A stretch of DNA of 64,000 bases from Sedimentibacter acidaminivorans (GCF_017873955.1 NZ_JAGGKS010000001.1:248001-312000), one strand, 5' to 3'. Numbered from the stretch's first letter, positions 20,211-29,230 are shown. Translations and numbers: made by a program. The notes: generated from the letters alone by a model not told the origin.

Positions 20211-20732
20211 TTATGGTAATAATACATGGAGCAATGTTCTGAATGCAATGCTCAAAAGTATTGTTGTTATTATTGGAATAAAAATAAGTAACACATTTTT
20301 ACTAACTTTCAGATACTTTAACAAAACAAATAAGAAAATAATTGTTGATATTTCAAAAGTTGAAAAAGATATAGATAATGAGAGTATAGTCAATGTAATT
20401 ATTGGCATATCCACAACTGCCAATGCAAAATAATAAACGGCTGAAATAAGCAGAATCACTGCTACGCCTTTTATATTTGGTTTTACTGAAAGATTATCTT
20501 TGTTGTTATCAATTGAATCTTTGTTTTTCTTTATTCCACTAACCAATAAACTTGTTGAAAGTAAACATATAAAAATTGCTACTAAAATAGGAAAAGCATA
20601 TGGCGATTGAGACCAATCTTGATTAAATGACTGGGAATATGAAATCAAAGAATATATAATAAGGCTAACTCCAATAATCATGAAGAAAATTCCTTCGTAA
20701 ATACTTTTATTGATTTTTTTTTGATTATTCAT
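20211..20732 (-). CDS. tctB: Tripartite tricarboxylate transporter, small subunit TctB
   Basis: A 173-aa membrane protein with four predicted helices, two before and two or more after a charged cytoplasmic stretch (KKNKDSIDNNKDNL). This matches the weakly conserved TctB family. Position is decisive: directly between tctC and tctA, with AAGGGTGAT before the ATG. Confidence 0.9.
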   Translation of the reverse strand: MNNQKKINKSIYEGIFFMIIGVSLIIYSLISYSQSFNQDWSQSPYAFPILVAIFICLLSTSLLVSGIKKNKDSIDNNKDNLSVKPNIKGVAVILLISAVYYFALAVVDMPIITLTILSLSISFSTFEISTIIFLFVLLKYLKVSKNVLLIFIPIITTILLSIAFRTLLHVLLP

Positions 20733-20762
20733 TTGAATATCACCCTTTTTCTAATAAATTTA

Positions 20763-20804
20763 ATGCCCCTATTTTATTTAAATAGTTAGATAAAATAAAG
20801 GCAT
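20763..20804 (-). terminator. Intercistronic stem-loop between tctC and tctB
   Basis: Fourteen-bp stem, fully paired in the minus-strand RNA if two G-U wobbles are allowed (the plus-strand RNA would have A-C mismatches there). The downstream U tract is weak, so it may act as an attenuator or a 3' mRNA stabiliser that favours excess binding protein over permease. Confidence 0.6.
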
Positions 20805-20836
20805 TTTATTTTTTGCTTATTTAAAAATAATATTAA

Positions 20837-21910
20837 CTAGTCAAGTTTAGGAATGTTGAATTTTTCAGGGCTATTTTTAGCAACACCATTATCATACTGT
20901 AACCAGCAAATCATTGATTCCCAATTTTTGAAAAATTGTTTCATTGACTCTTCATCTGTATACTTTTCATAAAGCTTATCTGCAGAATTTGATTCTACAA
21001 ACTCAACCCAGTCTGTTTCTTGAAATGCTTCAGAAGTAGCTTTTCTTAGTATTTCAACTACATCACTTGGTGTGCCTTCTTTTGCAAGTAATGAAAGAGG
21101 TGTAAGTGGTATGCTTAGATATTTTTCAGATTCTGGAACAATTTCAGTAAAAGCAGGTATATCAGGATATGATTTTAATCTTTCATTTGAAAATACTGCT
21201 AGAACCTTAACATCTCCACTTGATATATATCCTGTTGTAAAAGATAAATTAGGATTTGTAAATGCAACTTGATCTCCAAGGACACCTAACAAAGCGTTAT
21301 TACCACTGTCATAAGCTGTCATTGCAACCTCATATCCTAATTCTTTTAATATAAGTCCTTGATTATGACCGCTTCCACCAGGGCCTGAATGAGACATTGT
21401 TATTTTGTTAGGATTAGCTTTAATATCATCTAATAATTCCTCTAATGTATTATATTTAGAATTTTTAGATACTACTACCAATTTTGGATCGTTAACAGCA
21501 AGTGCAACTGGTATGAAATTATTGTATGAAAGATCACTTGTTCCCATTGAACGGTAAGTTCCTATTGTTTCTGCTGAAAACAACAATGTATATCCATCAG
21601 CATCTGCATCATGTACAAACTTTGTACCTATTGAACCTGAAGCACCGCCTTGGTTTGTAACTGTAACAGAAACCCCAAGTTTCTTTTCAAGTTGTGCAGC
21701 TAACATTCTTCCATAAGTGTCAGTACCTCCACCAGCACCATAAGGAACTATCATTGTTATTGGCTTTGTTGGATAATCTATTTTCGCATCTTCTGAACCA
21801 GGATTGTTGCTTGCTTCATTGGGTTTAGATACACTACAACCAGCTACTGATAAACACATAACTACTACAAGTATTGCAGTAAGAATTTTCTTGAAATTAG
21901 TTTTTTTCAT
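20837..21910 (-). CDS. tctC: Tripartite tricarboxylate transporter, binding lipoprotein TctC
   Basis: Solute receptor of the TTT importer. From the preferred start (GGAGG 5 nt before the ATG at 21910; 357 aa) it has a lipoprotein signal ending LSVAGC, then the Bug/TctC fold with PTKPITMIVPYGAGGGTDTYGR and SGPGGSGHNQG, which contact carboxylate groups. An ATG 12 nt upstream overlaps the ribosome site and is less likely. It is first gene of the operon tctC-tctB-tctA, divergent from a LysR regulator that probably controls it. Confidence 0.95.
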   Translation of the reverse strand: MKKTNFKKILTAILVVVMCLSVAGCSVSKPNEASNNPGSEDAKIDYPTKPITMIVPYGAGGGTDTYGRMLAAQLEKKLGVSVTVTNQGGASGSIGTKFVHDADADGYTLLFSAETIGTYRSMGTSDLSYNNFIPVALAVNDPKLVVVSKNSKYNTLEELLDDIKANPNKITMSHSGPGGSGHNQGLILKELGYEVAMTAYDSGNNALLGVLGDQVAFTNPNLSFTTGYISSGDVKVLAVFSNERLKSYPDIPAFTEIVPESEKYLSIPLTPLSLLAKEGTPSDVVEILRKATSEAFQETDWVEFVESNSADKLYEKYTDEESMKQFFKNWESMICWLQYDNGVAKNSPEKFNIPKLD

Positions 21911-21953
21911 ATTTTCCTCCAAATTTTAATTAATTTTCATATAAATATGTTTT

Positions 21954-22003
21954 AGTATATCATTGATTTTTTATATTGTCTAATATATAATTATTCATAT
22001 AAT
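21954..22003. promoter_or_regulatory. Divergent promoter region tctC / lysR
   Basis: For tctC (minus): -35 TAGACA (21982-21977), 17-bp spacer, -10 TATACT (21959-21954). For the LysR gene (plus): TTGTCT (21976-21981), 16-bp spacer, TATAAT (21998-22003). The two -35 regions overlap, so a LysR protein bound here could set both directions. Confidence 0.5.
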
Positions 22004-22038
22004 CATGACATAAAAGTTATATATATGGAGGAGAAATT

Positions 22039-22911
22039 ATGGAATTGTTGCAACTAAAATATTTTAAGAAAATAGCAGAGGCACAAAGCATGACAAGAGT
22101 AGCTGAAGAAATTCATATATCTCAATCTGCATTAAGTAAAACTATACGAACTCTAGAAACTGAATTAGGTGTCAAATTATTTGACAGGGAAGGAAAATAT
22201 ATAAAACTAAATGAAAATGGTAAGATTTTTTTAAAATATGTAAATAGAAATTTGCAATCACTAGAGGATGCAAAGAAGGAATTAAGTGATTATAACAGCA
22301 ATAGAAATCAGGACATTATTATCTACGTTCAAGCTGCAATGTTTATGCTTCCTAAAATAATCACTGGGTTTAATCAAAAATACCCAAACATAAAATTTCA
22401 TATAAGTCAGAAACAATTTAATAAAGGTGAAAACAACTATGATTTCATTATATATATACCATCAACAGAAGAAATTAACAACAAAAACAGTCTGACTTTA
22501 TTAGAAGAAGAATTAAAGCTTGCAGTTTCTAAAAACCATCATTTATCTGAAAAAAATAGCATAAACTTAGATAGTTTATCTAATGAAAAGTTTATAGGTT
22601 TACCACCATATACTAAATTAAGAAAAACAACTGATCATTATTGTAATCAAGCAGGATTTACACCTAATGTTATACTTGAATGCTATGACTCCCCAACTAT
22701 TTTAGAACTCGTAAAAAATGGTATGGGAATTGCATTTGTACCTAAATACAGTTGGGGAAATATTGAACATCAAGAACTTTCTTTAATCAATATTCACTCA
22801 CCCAAATGCACACGATGCATAAATCTGTCTTGGAGGGAAAGTGAATATATTTCGGAATCTGCTAAATTATTTAAAAATTATATAGTAGAATTTTTCTCAA
22901 ATTTAAAATAA
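22039..22911 (+). CDS. LysR-family transcriptional regulator, probable tct regulator
   Basis: The 290-aa protein has the N-terminal LysR winged helix-turn-helix (residues 1-60: LKYFKKIAEAQSMTRVAEEIHISQSALSKTIRTLE) and a periplasmic-binding-like effector domain (about 90-290). GGAGG precedes the ATG. It is transcribed divergently from tctCBA with overlapping promoters, the usual arrangement for a LysR regulator and its target, so the co-inducer is probably the imported carboxylate. The effector is inference. Confidence 0.93.
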   Translation: MELLQLKYFKKIAEAQSMTRVAEEIHISQSALSKTIRTLETELGVKLFDREGKYIKLNENGKIFLKYVNRNLQSLEDAKKELSDYNSNRNQDIIIYVQAAMFMLPKIITGFNQKYPNIKFHISQKQFNKGENNYDFIIYIPSTEEINNKNSLTLLEEELKLAVSKNHHLSEKNSINLDSLSNEKFIGLPPYTKLRKTTDHYCNQAGFTPNVILECYDSPTILELVKNGMGIAFVPKYSWGNIEHQELSLINIHSPKCTRCINLSWRESEYISESAKLFKNYIVEFFSNLK

Positions 22912-22936
22912 TCATACCTTTAACAAATATAACAAA

Positions 22937-23512
22937 TTACAATATTAAGGCGTAAATAATAAATCCTACTACACCAGATGCCATTATGACATGAATTGGA
23001 TTTGACTTGTATTTTTTCAAAACAAAAACACCTATGACTATAAGTATCAATGAAACTATATTTATATCGCTAAATTTCACATTTAATAATGTTGTTACCT
23101 CTGTTTTAAACAAGGCTAAGGCTAGAATCGAAATTCCTGCTGATGCTATTAGTGAAACTACTGCTGGTCTTAGCCCATTAAGGACACCTTGAATTGTAGA
23201 TAAATTTTTATACTTATAATATAAATATGCAAGCATTAAAACAATAATACATGATGGTGTTATGCAGCCTATAGTAGCAACTATAGCTCCTAATAATCCA
23301 CCTACTCTAGTTCCAACGAATGTTGCTGCATTTAGCGCTATAGGACCTGGTGTCATCTGTGATATTGTAATTAAGTCAGCAAACTCTGCTAAGCTTAACC
23401 ATTTATGTACATCTATTACTTGATTTTCTATAAGGGGTAATGCTGCGTATCCTCCTCCAAAACTAAATAATCCAATTTGAAAAAAGCTAACAAAAATTTG
23501 CAAATAAGTCAT
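22937..23512 (-). CDS. Chromate transporter family, short-chain subunit (second half)
   Basis: One CHR domain (191 aa, about six membrane segments) with the family motif GLFSFGGGYAALPLIE near the N-terminus and SQMTPGPIALNAATFVG. Start chosen at 23512: it is preceded by GGGGGAG and makes the protein the same length as its partner, whereas an ATG 39 nt further up lies inside the partner gene and has no ribosome site. Short CHR proteins work as heteromeric pairs in chromate efflux; in anaerobes the natural anion may differ. Confidence 0.9.
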   Translation of the reverse strand: MTYLQIFVSFFQIGLFSFGGGYAALPLIENQVIDVHKWLSLAEFADLITISQMTPGPIALNAATFVGTRVGGLLGAIVATIGCITPSCIIVLMLAYLYYKYKNLSTIQGVLNGLRPAVVSLIASAGISILALALFKTEVTTLLNVKFSDINIVSLILIVIGVFVLKKYKSNPIHVIMASGVVGFIIYALIL

Positions 23513-23513
23513 A

Positions 23514-24089
23514 TTACTTATGCTCCCCCTTAAATTTATATAATAAACCACTATAGATTATTGCTCCAAAGACTCCACATATTACAATAATTAATGCTGC
23601 GTTTATATTAAACACAACGGCAGCCAAAAATGATAATACCATTATAATTATTGATGTTAAATTTTTCTTTTTTAATATATCTCCTACCATTTTAATTATT
23701 ACATTTATTATAACTGCAGCTACACCTGCTCGCATTCCTAACAATACTGCATTTACTGATGAATTATTTTTTATTGCATCATAAAATTTCGATACAACTG
23801 TTATAATTATTAACGGGGGCAATGCTGTTCCTAGTATTGATACAAAAGCTCCAAGAACTCCAGCTAACCTGTAACCTGTCATAATAGAAGTGTTTACCGC
23901 TATTGGACCTGGCGCTGACTGTGATATAGCAACTATATTAAGCATCTCTTCTTCTTCTATCCATTTTAGTTCCTCTACAAATTTCTGTCTCATCAAAGGA
24001 ACTATTACGTAGCCTCCTCCTATAGTGAATGCACTCAGTGAAAATGTAGTAATAAATAATTTAAAATAAAACTTCAAATTTTTTTCCAT
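23514..24089 (-). CDS. Chromate transporter family, short-chain subunit (first half)
   Basis: Paralogous CHR domain (191 aa) with FTIGGGYVIVPLMRQKFVEE and SQSAPGPIAVNTSIMTGYR. The stop lies 1 nt before the start of the second subunit, so the two are translationally coupled and probably form a heterodimer. AAGGAAAC precedes the ATG. An ArsR-type metalloregulator lies 105 nt upstream on the same strand and could control the pair. Confidence 0.9.
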   Translation of the reverse strand: MEKNLKFYFKLFITTFSLSAFTIGGGYVIVPLMRQKFVEELKWIEEEEMLNIVAISQSAPGPIAVNTSIMTGYRLAGVLGAFVSILGTALPPLIIITVVSKFYDAIKNNSSVNAVLLGMRAGVAAVIINVIIKMVGDILKKKNLTSIIIMVLSFLAAVVFNINAALIIVICGVFGAIIYSGLLYKFKGEHK

Positions 24090-24194
24090 GTTTGTTTCCT
24101 TTTTAATCTATTTAAATTTTTATATTTTTATATTTAACTTAGTGACTTTTAGATTTCGAAATCAAACAAAAATAACCGTCCCCAAAATCCAAAA

Positions 24195-24464
24195 TCATTT
24201 ACTGTTTAAGAATCCCTTTATCATTTCTAAATTATCCCTATTGATAGAATATTTCATCCAAACACCATCTTTTCTACTATTGACTAACCCGCTATCACAT
24301 AGTGTCTTCATGTGATGCGAGAGTGTTGGTTGTGTTATTTCAAATTGCTCAAGGATATTGCAAGCACATAGTTCATCTTTAGAAAGCATATCGAATATCT
24401 TGATTCTGGTTTCATCAGATAGTGCCTTTAAAATTAAAGCGTACTTTCTATAATCTTTTTCCAC
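24195..24464 (-). CDS. ArsR/SmtB-family metalloregulator (GTG start)
   Basis: The 89-aa winged-helix repressor shows LKALSDETRIKIFDMLSKDELCACNIL and the recognition helix TQPTLSHHMKTL. The CAC (Cys-x-Cys) within ELCACNIL corresponds to the ELCVCDL thiol site of arsenite-sensing ArsR proteins. The start is GTG with GAGGTGAT 7 nt upstream. It precedes the chromate-transporter pair in the same orientation. Binding of As(III), Sb(III) or another thiophilic oxyanion product is inference. Confidence 0.92.
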   Translation of the reverse strand: MEKDYRKYALILKALSDETRIKIFDMLSKDELCACNILEQFEITQPTLSHHMKTLCDSGLVNSRKDGVWMKYSINRDNLEMIKGFLNSK

Positions 24465-24497
24465 TTTATCACCTCTATTTACTATATTAAGTTTAAA

Positions 24498-24513
24498 ATA
24501 GATATTTATCTAT
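24498..24513. promoter_or_regulatory. Candidate ArsR operator
   Basis: Perfect inverted repeat ATAGATA-TT-TATCTAT, 34-49 nt upstream of the arsR start. Position and symmetry fit an autoregulatory ArsR site; AT content lowers certainty. Confidence 0.45.
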
Positions 24514-24642
24514 ATATACTTTATATTCTATATCTTATATAAATAAGTGTCAATTTATTTTTACTATTAAGTATATCCGCCCACATTTTATCTCATTTTA
24601 GTCATTTCATTTTCCCTACAGGCATATAATATTTCATATCAT

Positions 24643-24685
24643 AAAATAGAGTAGAGCTATTAAAGAAATAGCCCTACTCTATTTT
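24643..24685 (-). terminator. Terminator after CstA-type gene
   Basis: Long stem AAAATAGAGTAG / CTACTCTATTTT with an inner GCTATT / AATAGC pairing, directly following the carrier gene stop on the minus strand. Confidence 0.85.
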
Positions 24686-24696
24686 ACTGAATTTTA

Positions 24697-26181
24697 TTAT
24701 AAAGACGATTGTAAAATTTTATCTTTTTGTGCATCACTGTGCTTTTTAATAAACCAAACATATATTACACTACATACTGCTGCACATATATATGATAACA
24801 TGTAGCTATTAGGATCCATTCCAAGTCTACTTTCTAAGCCAAATCCAATTGGAGCATGGAATATAAAGCTCATAACTACAAAGAAATAGAATGTACCTGG
24901 TATTAATGAGATCAGGTAGTTCTTGCCATGAATGTATAAATATACCGAAATCATACCTAACGCAAATGTTGCTATAAATTGATTTGTAAAAGCAAAGTAT
25001 CTCCATAAAATACCAAATCCAGATGGGCTTAATTTAGCGTAATAGAGTATTAGAATAGCTGGTATAAATATTGCTGCTGAAACAGCCACCCTTTTATTAG
25101 CAGAAGTTTGGTCTATATTGAATTGCTCCGCAACCATAAGTCTTAGTGACCTAAATGCTGTATCTCCAGATGTTATTGGAAGTACGATAACTCCTATTAC
25201 TGCAATAAACCCTCCTATGGTCCCCAAGAACTCTCTTGAAATATTACCAATCATTAATGTAGCTCCTGTCGCAATATCTGTACCTCTACCAAACAATATC
25301 ATCGCACCTGCTGCCCAGCACATTGCAATGAAGCCTTCAATAAGCATCATGTTAAAGAAAGTGGTTTTTCCTTCTTTTTCACTTGTTACTGCTCTTCCTA
25401 TCAAAGTTGCTTGAGTTGCATGGAATCCAGACATTATTCCACAGGCAACTGTTATAAAGAATATTGGAACAAATGGAAGCTGTTTTGGATGTTGACTAAA
25501 CATACCTGCTCCAAATGATAAATTTGTAAGATTTGCTCCGCCATCCTTCAATATTCCTACAAATATGCCAATGGCAGAACATATAAGTGCTGCACCAAAT
25601 ATAGGATATATTTTTCCAATAATTGCATCTAGCGGGAAAAGAGTTGCTATTAAATAATAAGCAAAAATTGCTGCATATACTATCCAAGTTGTAGGGTTAC
25701 CGAATGCTGCATCCTGACCCATTAGTTGGGTTACAATTAAATCTCCAGGCGTATAAACAAAAACTGCGCCAACCAAAATCATCAATATCCCAACAAAGAA
25801 ATTATAAACATTAAATGCTTTTCCGCCTAAGTATTTCTTTATCATCTTAGGCATTTGAGCTCCACCTTCTCTAAGAGAAATCATCCCGCTAAAGTAGTCG
25901 TGCATAGAACCAGCTAGAACACATCCGATAGGAATAGTAATAAAAGCTATAGGTCCAAATAAGATGCCTTGAATAGGTCCAATGATAGGACCAGTACCTG
26001 CAATATTTAATAATTCAATTAAACTGTTCTTCCATTTTTTCATTCCTACGAAGTCCACTCCATCAGCTTTAGAAACCGCTGGTGTAGGCCTATCGTCAGG
26101 ACCAAAAACTTTTTCGCAATATTTTCCATAAAAATATCCGCCAATAATAAGTATTGCTAAACCAATAAGAAAAGTTACCAT
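24697..26181 (-). CDS. CstA-family carrier (carbon starvation protein; pyruvate/peptide uptake type)
   Basis: A 494-aa polytopic membrane protein with CstA-family motifs GPDDRPTPA, LNIAGTGPIIGPIQGILFGP, GSMHDYFSGMISLREGG and FHATQATLIGRAV. Members import pyruvate or peptides with protons in enterobacteria. This clostridial form is shorter than the about 700-aa E. coli protein. AGGGGG precedes the ATG. It is monocistronic with its own terminator. The substrate here is not determined by sequence. Confidence 0.92.
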   Translation of the reverse strand: MVTFLIGLAILIIGGYFYGKYCEKVFGPDDRPTPAVSKADGVDFVGMKKWKNSLIELLNIAGTGPIIGPIQGILFGPIAFITIPIGCVLAGSMHDYFSGMISLREGGAQMPKMIKKYLGGKAFNVYNFFVGILMILVGAVFVYTPGDLIVTQLMGQDAAFGNPTTWIVYAAIFAYYLIATLFPLDAIIGKIYPIFGAALICSAIGIFVGILKDGGANLTNLSFGAGMFSQHPKQLPFVPIFFITVACGIMSGFHATQATLIGRAVTSEKEGKTTFFNMMLIEGFIAMCWAAGAMILFGRGTDIATGATLMIGNISREFLGTIGGFIAVIGVIVLPITSGDTAFRSLRLMVAEQFNIDQTSANKRVAVSAAIFIPAILILYYAKLSPSGFGILWRYFAFTNQFIATFALGMISVYLYIHGKNYLISLIPGTFYFFVVMSFIFHAPIGFGLESRLGMDPNSYMLSYICAAVCSVIYVWFIKKHSDAQKDKILQSSL

Positions 26182-26292
26182 ATAAAAATCCCCCTAATTT
26201 ATAATATTAATAATACTAACAAAAACATAACGTCAATAACATTTTGTATTTTAGCACTAAAAATAGTTGTAGTCAATATCTTAAATTTTCCT

Positions 26293-27009
26293 TTATTGAA
26301 AAATATCACGAGTCATGGGTTTTTTTAGTTTAACATATACACTAATTTCTTTTTTATTTTCACAGGTTGCTAAGATAACATCTGATATATTTTTAATTCC
26401 CTGTGAATTAAGTTGTCTATAAAGCCACTTCTCGTCATTGCCTGTAAATTTTAAATTGTCTGTAAGAATTTCCCCATCAATTACTACATTAACTAAAGGT
26501 TTTTCTACTAGCGGGTTAATCTTTAAGTCTTTTGGATTTACTGGACGCTGCAGAGACAAAGGAAGAAAACTAATTTTGCCGTTTGGTTCCAATATAGCTG
26601 TTTGTAAATTGCTTATATTAAAATAACCACTATTCCTGCATAATGTTAAAAATTCACTTATATCAAGTCTTGCTTTTTTTAAATTTTTATCATTAATTTT
26701 ACCATCTTGAAAGAGTATTAATGATTCACCGTATAAAAATCTTCTTAATATAATCGATCTAGTCATAGCAAATGAAATCAATATAGAAAGAAACGCATAC
26801 ACAACCATTGAAAGTAAGGGTTTCAAATAATCTGATTCAAGAGATGTTGCCATTTCAGCTGCAATTGAACCAATTGTTATTCCTATGACAAAATCAAACA
26901 TGGTTAATTCACTTATGGATTTTTTTCCCATTATTTTTGTCAAAATAAACATAGTAACTGCAGATCCTATAGATGTGAAGAAAACATGTACCAATTCCAT
27001 TAATTCCAT
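26293..27009 (-). CDS. DUF421 (YetF/YdfS-like) membrane protein
   Basis: A 238-aa protein with three N-terminal membrane segments and a cytosolic alpha/beta pair typical of YetF. Motifs are KIMGKKSISELTMFDFVIGITIGS and the RLDISEFLTLCRNSGYFNISNLQTAILEPNG region, which is strongly conserved in DUF421. Family members are often sporulation-associated, and the molecular role is unknown. AAGGAG precedes the ATG. It is flanked by the CstA-type gene and the CooS-like gene with no operon signal. Confidence 0.9.
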   Translation of the reverse strand: MELMELVHVFFTSIGSAVTMFILTKIMGKKSISELTMFDFVIGITIGSIAAEMATSLESDYLKPLLSMVVYAFLSILISFAMTRSIILRRFLYGESLILFQDGKINDKNLKKARLDISEFLTLCRNSGYFNISNLQTAILEPNGKISFLPLSLQRPVNPKDLKINPLVEKPLVNVVIDGEILTDNLKFTGNDEKWLYRQLNSQGIKNISDVILATCENKKEISVYVKLKKPMTRDIFQ

Positions 27010-27113
27010 AAAAGTCTCCTTTTATTATTTTAATTATCAACTTATCTTTGACATTTTTTTTAAAAAATATGCAATATAGTAAAACATATTTAATAATTTC
27101 CTATTATATAAAA

Positions 27114-27140
27114 ACAGGATACCAATTTAAGATATCCTGT
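27114..27140 (-). terminator. Terminator after cooS-like gene
   Basis: Stem ACAGGATA / TATCCTGT with an 11-nt loop just past the stop at 27148 on the minus strand. Confidence 0.7.
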
Positions 27141-27147
27141 AATAGTG

Positions 27148-29055
27148 TTATTTTAAGCCCATCTTTTGTCTTTTATTCATAATGTGATTTTCTATATCCT
27201 GTGCCGCTTGCACAGGGTCATCACCTAAAGCTACCTTTCCTCCAGTCAAACCCTCTACATCTTGTGTAAGAAGTTTAACAAGATTTGGTGCTCCTGTTAT
27301 AAATGGTGTTGGAGACAAATGTGTGTATGCTCCATATGCTACTGCAAACAATCCATCGATTGTAGCTTTTTGTTCCATCCACTCAGGAGCTGTTACAGCT
27401 ATTGGTAAATCAGATATATCTGCATTGAGGTGATCAGCTAATGCAGTTACTAACATAGACATTCTGCCAGTATCCGTACATGTACCAAAACTTAATACTG
27501 GTGGTATACCTAAAGCTTTACATACTCCTTTTAATCCATCACCAGCAAATTCTATAGCATCCAAATTGCACATTCCAGCTACTTCAAGACCATGATTTCC
27601 ACAACCACCAGCAACTACTAGTATATCCCTTTTAATTAATTCTTTTGTGATATTAACAGTATTCCAGTCTTGTGGACCATTTCTTAATGTTGAACAGTTT
27701 GCCAATGCTACAATACCTTTTATTTGTCCTTTTACTATAACATCAACCAAAACATTTAAATCATTTCCTATTGCCTTTAACACTGCTTCAGTAGAAAAAC
27801 CTGCTATTGCTTTTGTCTTGAATTTAGGAACCTTAGGACTTATCTTTTTATGTCTCTTTTTAAAGTTTTCTATTGCAATTTTTATGCATTCATCTGCCAT
27901 CTGATCAGCCTTTGCTGGATAGTACGGCATTTCATGCTCAGCTCCTGGTACACCAATTATAGTGCTAACACTTACGAGTGCTACTTGATATTTTTCTGCA
28001 TACTGGTCAATTGCTGGTGGTGAGCAGTTTTCTTCCATCACTAGTGCATCAACTGTACCTGTTGCAAGAAATGGTTCAATTGATAACCAGTTTCCCATTA
28101 ATCCAACAAAAACATCATCTACTTCAAATCTCTGAAGCAATTCTTGACCGGTCTCTATTGATCCAACTATATGAATACCTTTTGCACCAGCATGTTTAGC
28201 CATTTCTTGATACTCTTGTTTTTTAGCTTTTTGTAAGGTTGCCACTCCTACCCATGGTTGGTGTCCATTAAAAGCAATATTTACATAATCTGGATCCATA
28301 ATTCCCATATCTACGTCTACTTCATGTGGCATTGGCGTACCAAATAATATATCTTGAGTCATTTCTAGACCAATTTGAGCAGTATATATAGTTGACAATC
28401 CTAAACGAAGGGCTTTTTTTGCTAAAGAAACATAATCTCCGTCAACATTTGTTAAACAACTTGCAATACACAGTTCTACTTCATGTTGTACTCCCGAAGG
28501 ATAAATATGTAAGTCTCTCCATATTGGTTTTCTTTTTTTAGGAGCAAATGCTTCTACCATTATACTTTGTTGATCAGGATTTACTTTCATTTCCCTATCA
28601 AGTAGTTCAGCTAATTGAACTGCTAGTTTGTTAATATCTTGATTTGTATCTATCCCAGTTTGTTTACACATCCACTTCAATTTATCTACATCTGTAATCT
28701 TAAATGAAGTTTTACCTTCTCCGGTAGCTTTTAATGTTCTAAAGGCCTCATATGCATGATGTGCATATGTTGCAGCTCCCATAATATTTCTCATAAGTAA
28801 ATTTCTCATAGCCATTGCATCAGGCCCAATTCCACATACACCTTTATCTGCGCCAGCTTTTTCACTAATTCTACAAGGCCCCAAAGTACATAATTGACAG
28901 CTTACCCCTTGTAAACAAAAAGTACATCGTATCTTCTCTTGTGCATCCCATCTAGAAAATACACTTGTAAGTCCATCGTTTTTTATCCTTATAAGCATTT
29001 CTTCTACAGAATCATGATAGCTAACACGATCCTTTGGTTTTTCTAAAACAGCCAT
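27148..29055 (-). CDS. CooS-fold protein (CODH catalytic-subunit family) with altered C-cluster, CooS-V-like
   Basis: The 635-aa length and overall fold match anaerobic Ni-Fe CO dehydrogenase. B-cluster cysteines are Cys53, Cys56, Cys61 and Cys74; Cys44-x2-Cys47 probably hold the inter-subunit D-cluster. By hand alignment to C. hydrogenoformans CODH-II, C-cluster ligands His265, Cys344, Cys454, Cys485 and Cys526 are kept, as is Lys563. The ligand Cys295, however, is replaced (GSIETGQE in place of GICCTGNE; Glu301 here), and three of four relay histidines are lost (Tyr97, His100, Glu103, Arg106). True CODHs keep these. The deviant CooS-V of C. hydrogenoformans, which also lacks a C-cluster cysteine, carries an Fe-S-O hybrid cluster and does not oxidise CO. 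No cooC or cooF is nearby. AGGAGG precedes the ATG. Confidence 0.85.
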   Translation of the reverse strand: MAVLEKPKDRVSYHDSVEEMLIRIKNDGLTSVFSRWDAQEKIRCTFCLQGVSCQLCTLGPCRISEKAGADKGVCGIGPDAMAMRNLLMRNIMGAATYAHHAYEAFRTLKATGEGKTSFKITDVDKLKWMCKQTGIDTNQDINKLAVQLAELLDREMKVNPDQQSIMVEAFAPKKRKPIWRDLHIYPSGVQHEVELCIASCLTNVDGDYVSLAKKALRLGLSTIYTAQIGLEMTQDILFGTPMPHEVDVDMGIMDPDYVNIAFNGHQPWVGVATLQKAKKQEYQEMAKHAGAKGIHIVGSIETGQELLQRFEVDDVFVGLMGNWLSIEPFLATGTVDALVMEENCSPPAIDQYAEKYQVALVSVSTIIGVPGAEHEMPYYPAKADQMADECIKIAIENFKKRHKKISPKVPKFKTKAIAGFSTEAVLKAIGNDLNVLVDVIVKGQIKGIVALANCSTLRNGPQDWNTVNITKELIKRDILVVAGGCGNHGLEVAGMCNLDAIEFAGDGLKGVCKALGIPPVLSFGTCTDTGRMSMLVTALADHLNADISDLPIAVTAPEWMEQKATIDGLFAVAYGAYTHLSPTPFITGAPNLVKLLTQDVEGLTGGKVALGDDPVQAAQDIENHIMNKRQKMGLK

Positions 29056-29178
29056 TACTTTCCTCCTGAATAATTAATTTATATTAAGTGTTCTACTTGG
29101 TTAGTATGCCAAATTTTAGAATTAAAATACAAATTTTTAAGAGCAACTGCTAAATAATAAGCACATTTATTTTTTTTG

Positions 29179-29190
29179 CATATTATGATA
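29179..29190 (+). promoter_or_regulatory. Possible mother-cell sigma (E/K) -10 element
   Basis: CATATTATGATA fits the CATAnnnT -10 of mother-cell sigma factors, about 40 nt upstream of the collagen-like gene. The matching -35 spacing is not ideal, so this is tentative. Confidence 0.25.
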
Positions 29191-29230
29191 TTGGACAATA
29201 ATGTTTAACACTAATATAGGAGGTTATAAT

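Noticed and set aside
27148-29055. Straight annotation as functional cooS with a CO-oxidation role
   Set aside because: Loss of the Cys295 equivalent and of three relay histidines, plus absence of cooF/cooC, argue against CO dehydrogenase activity.
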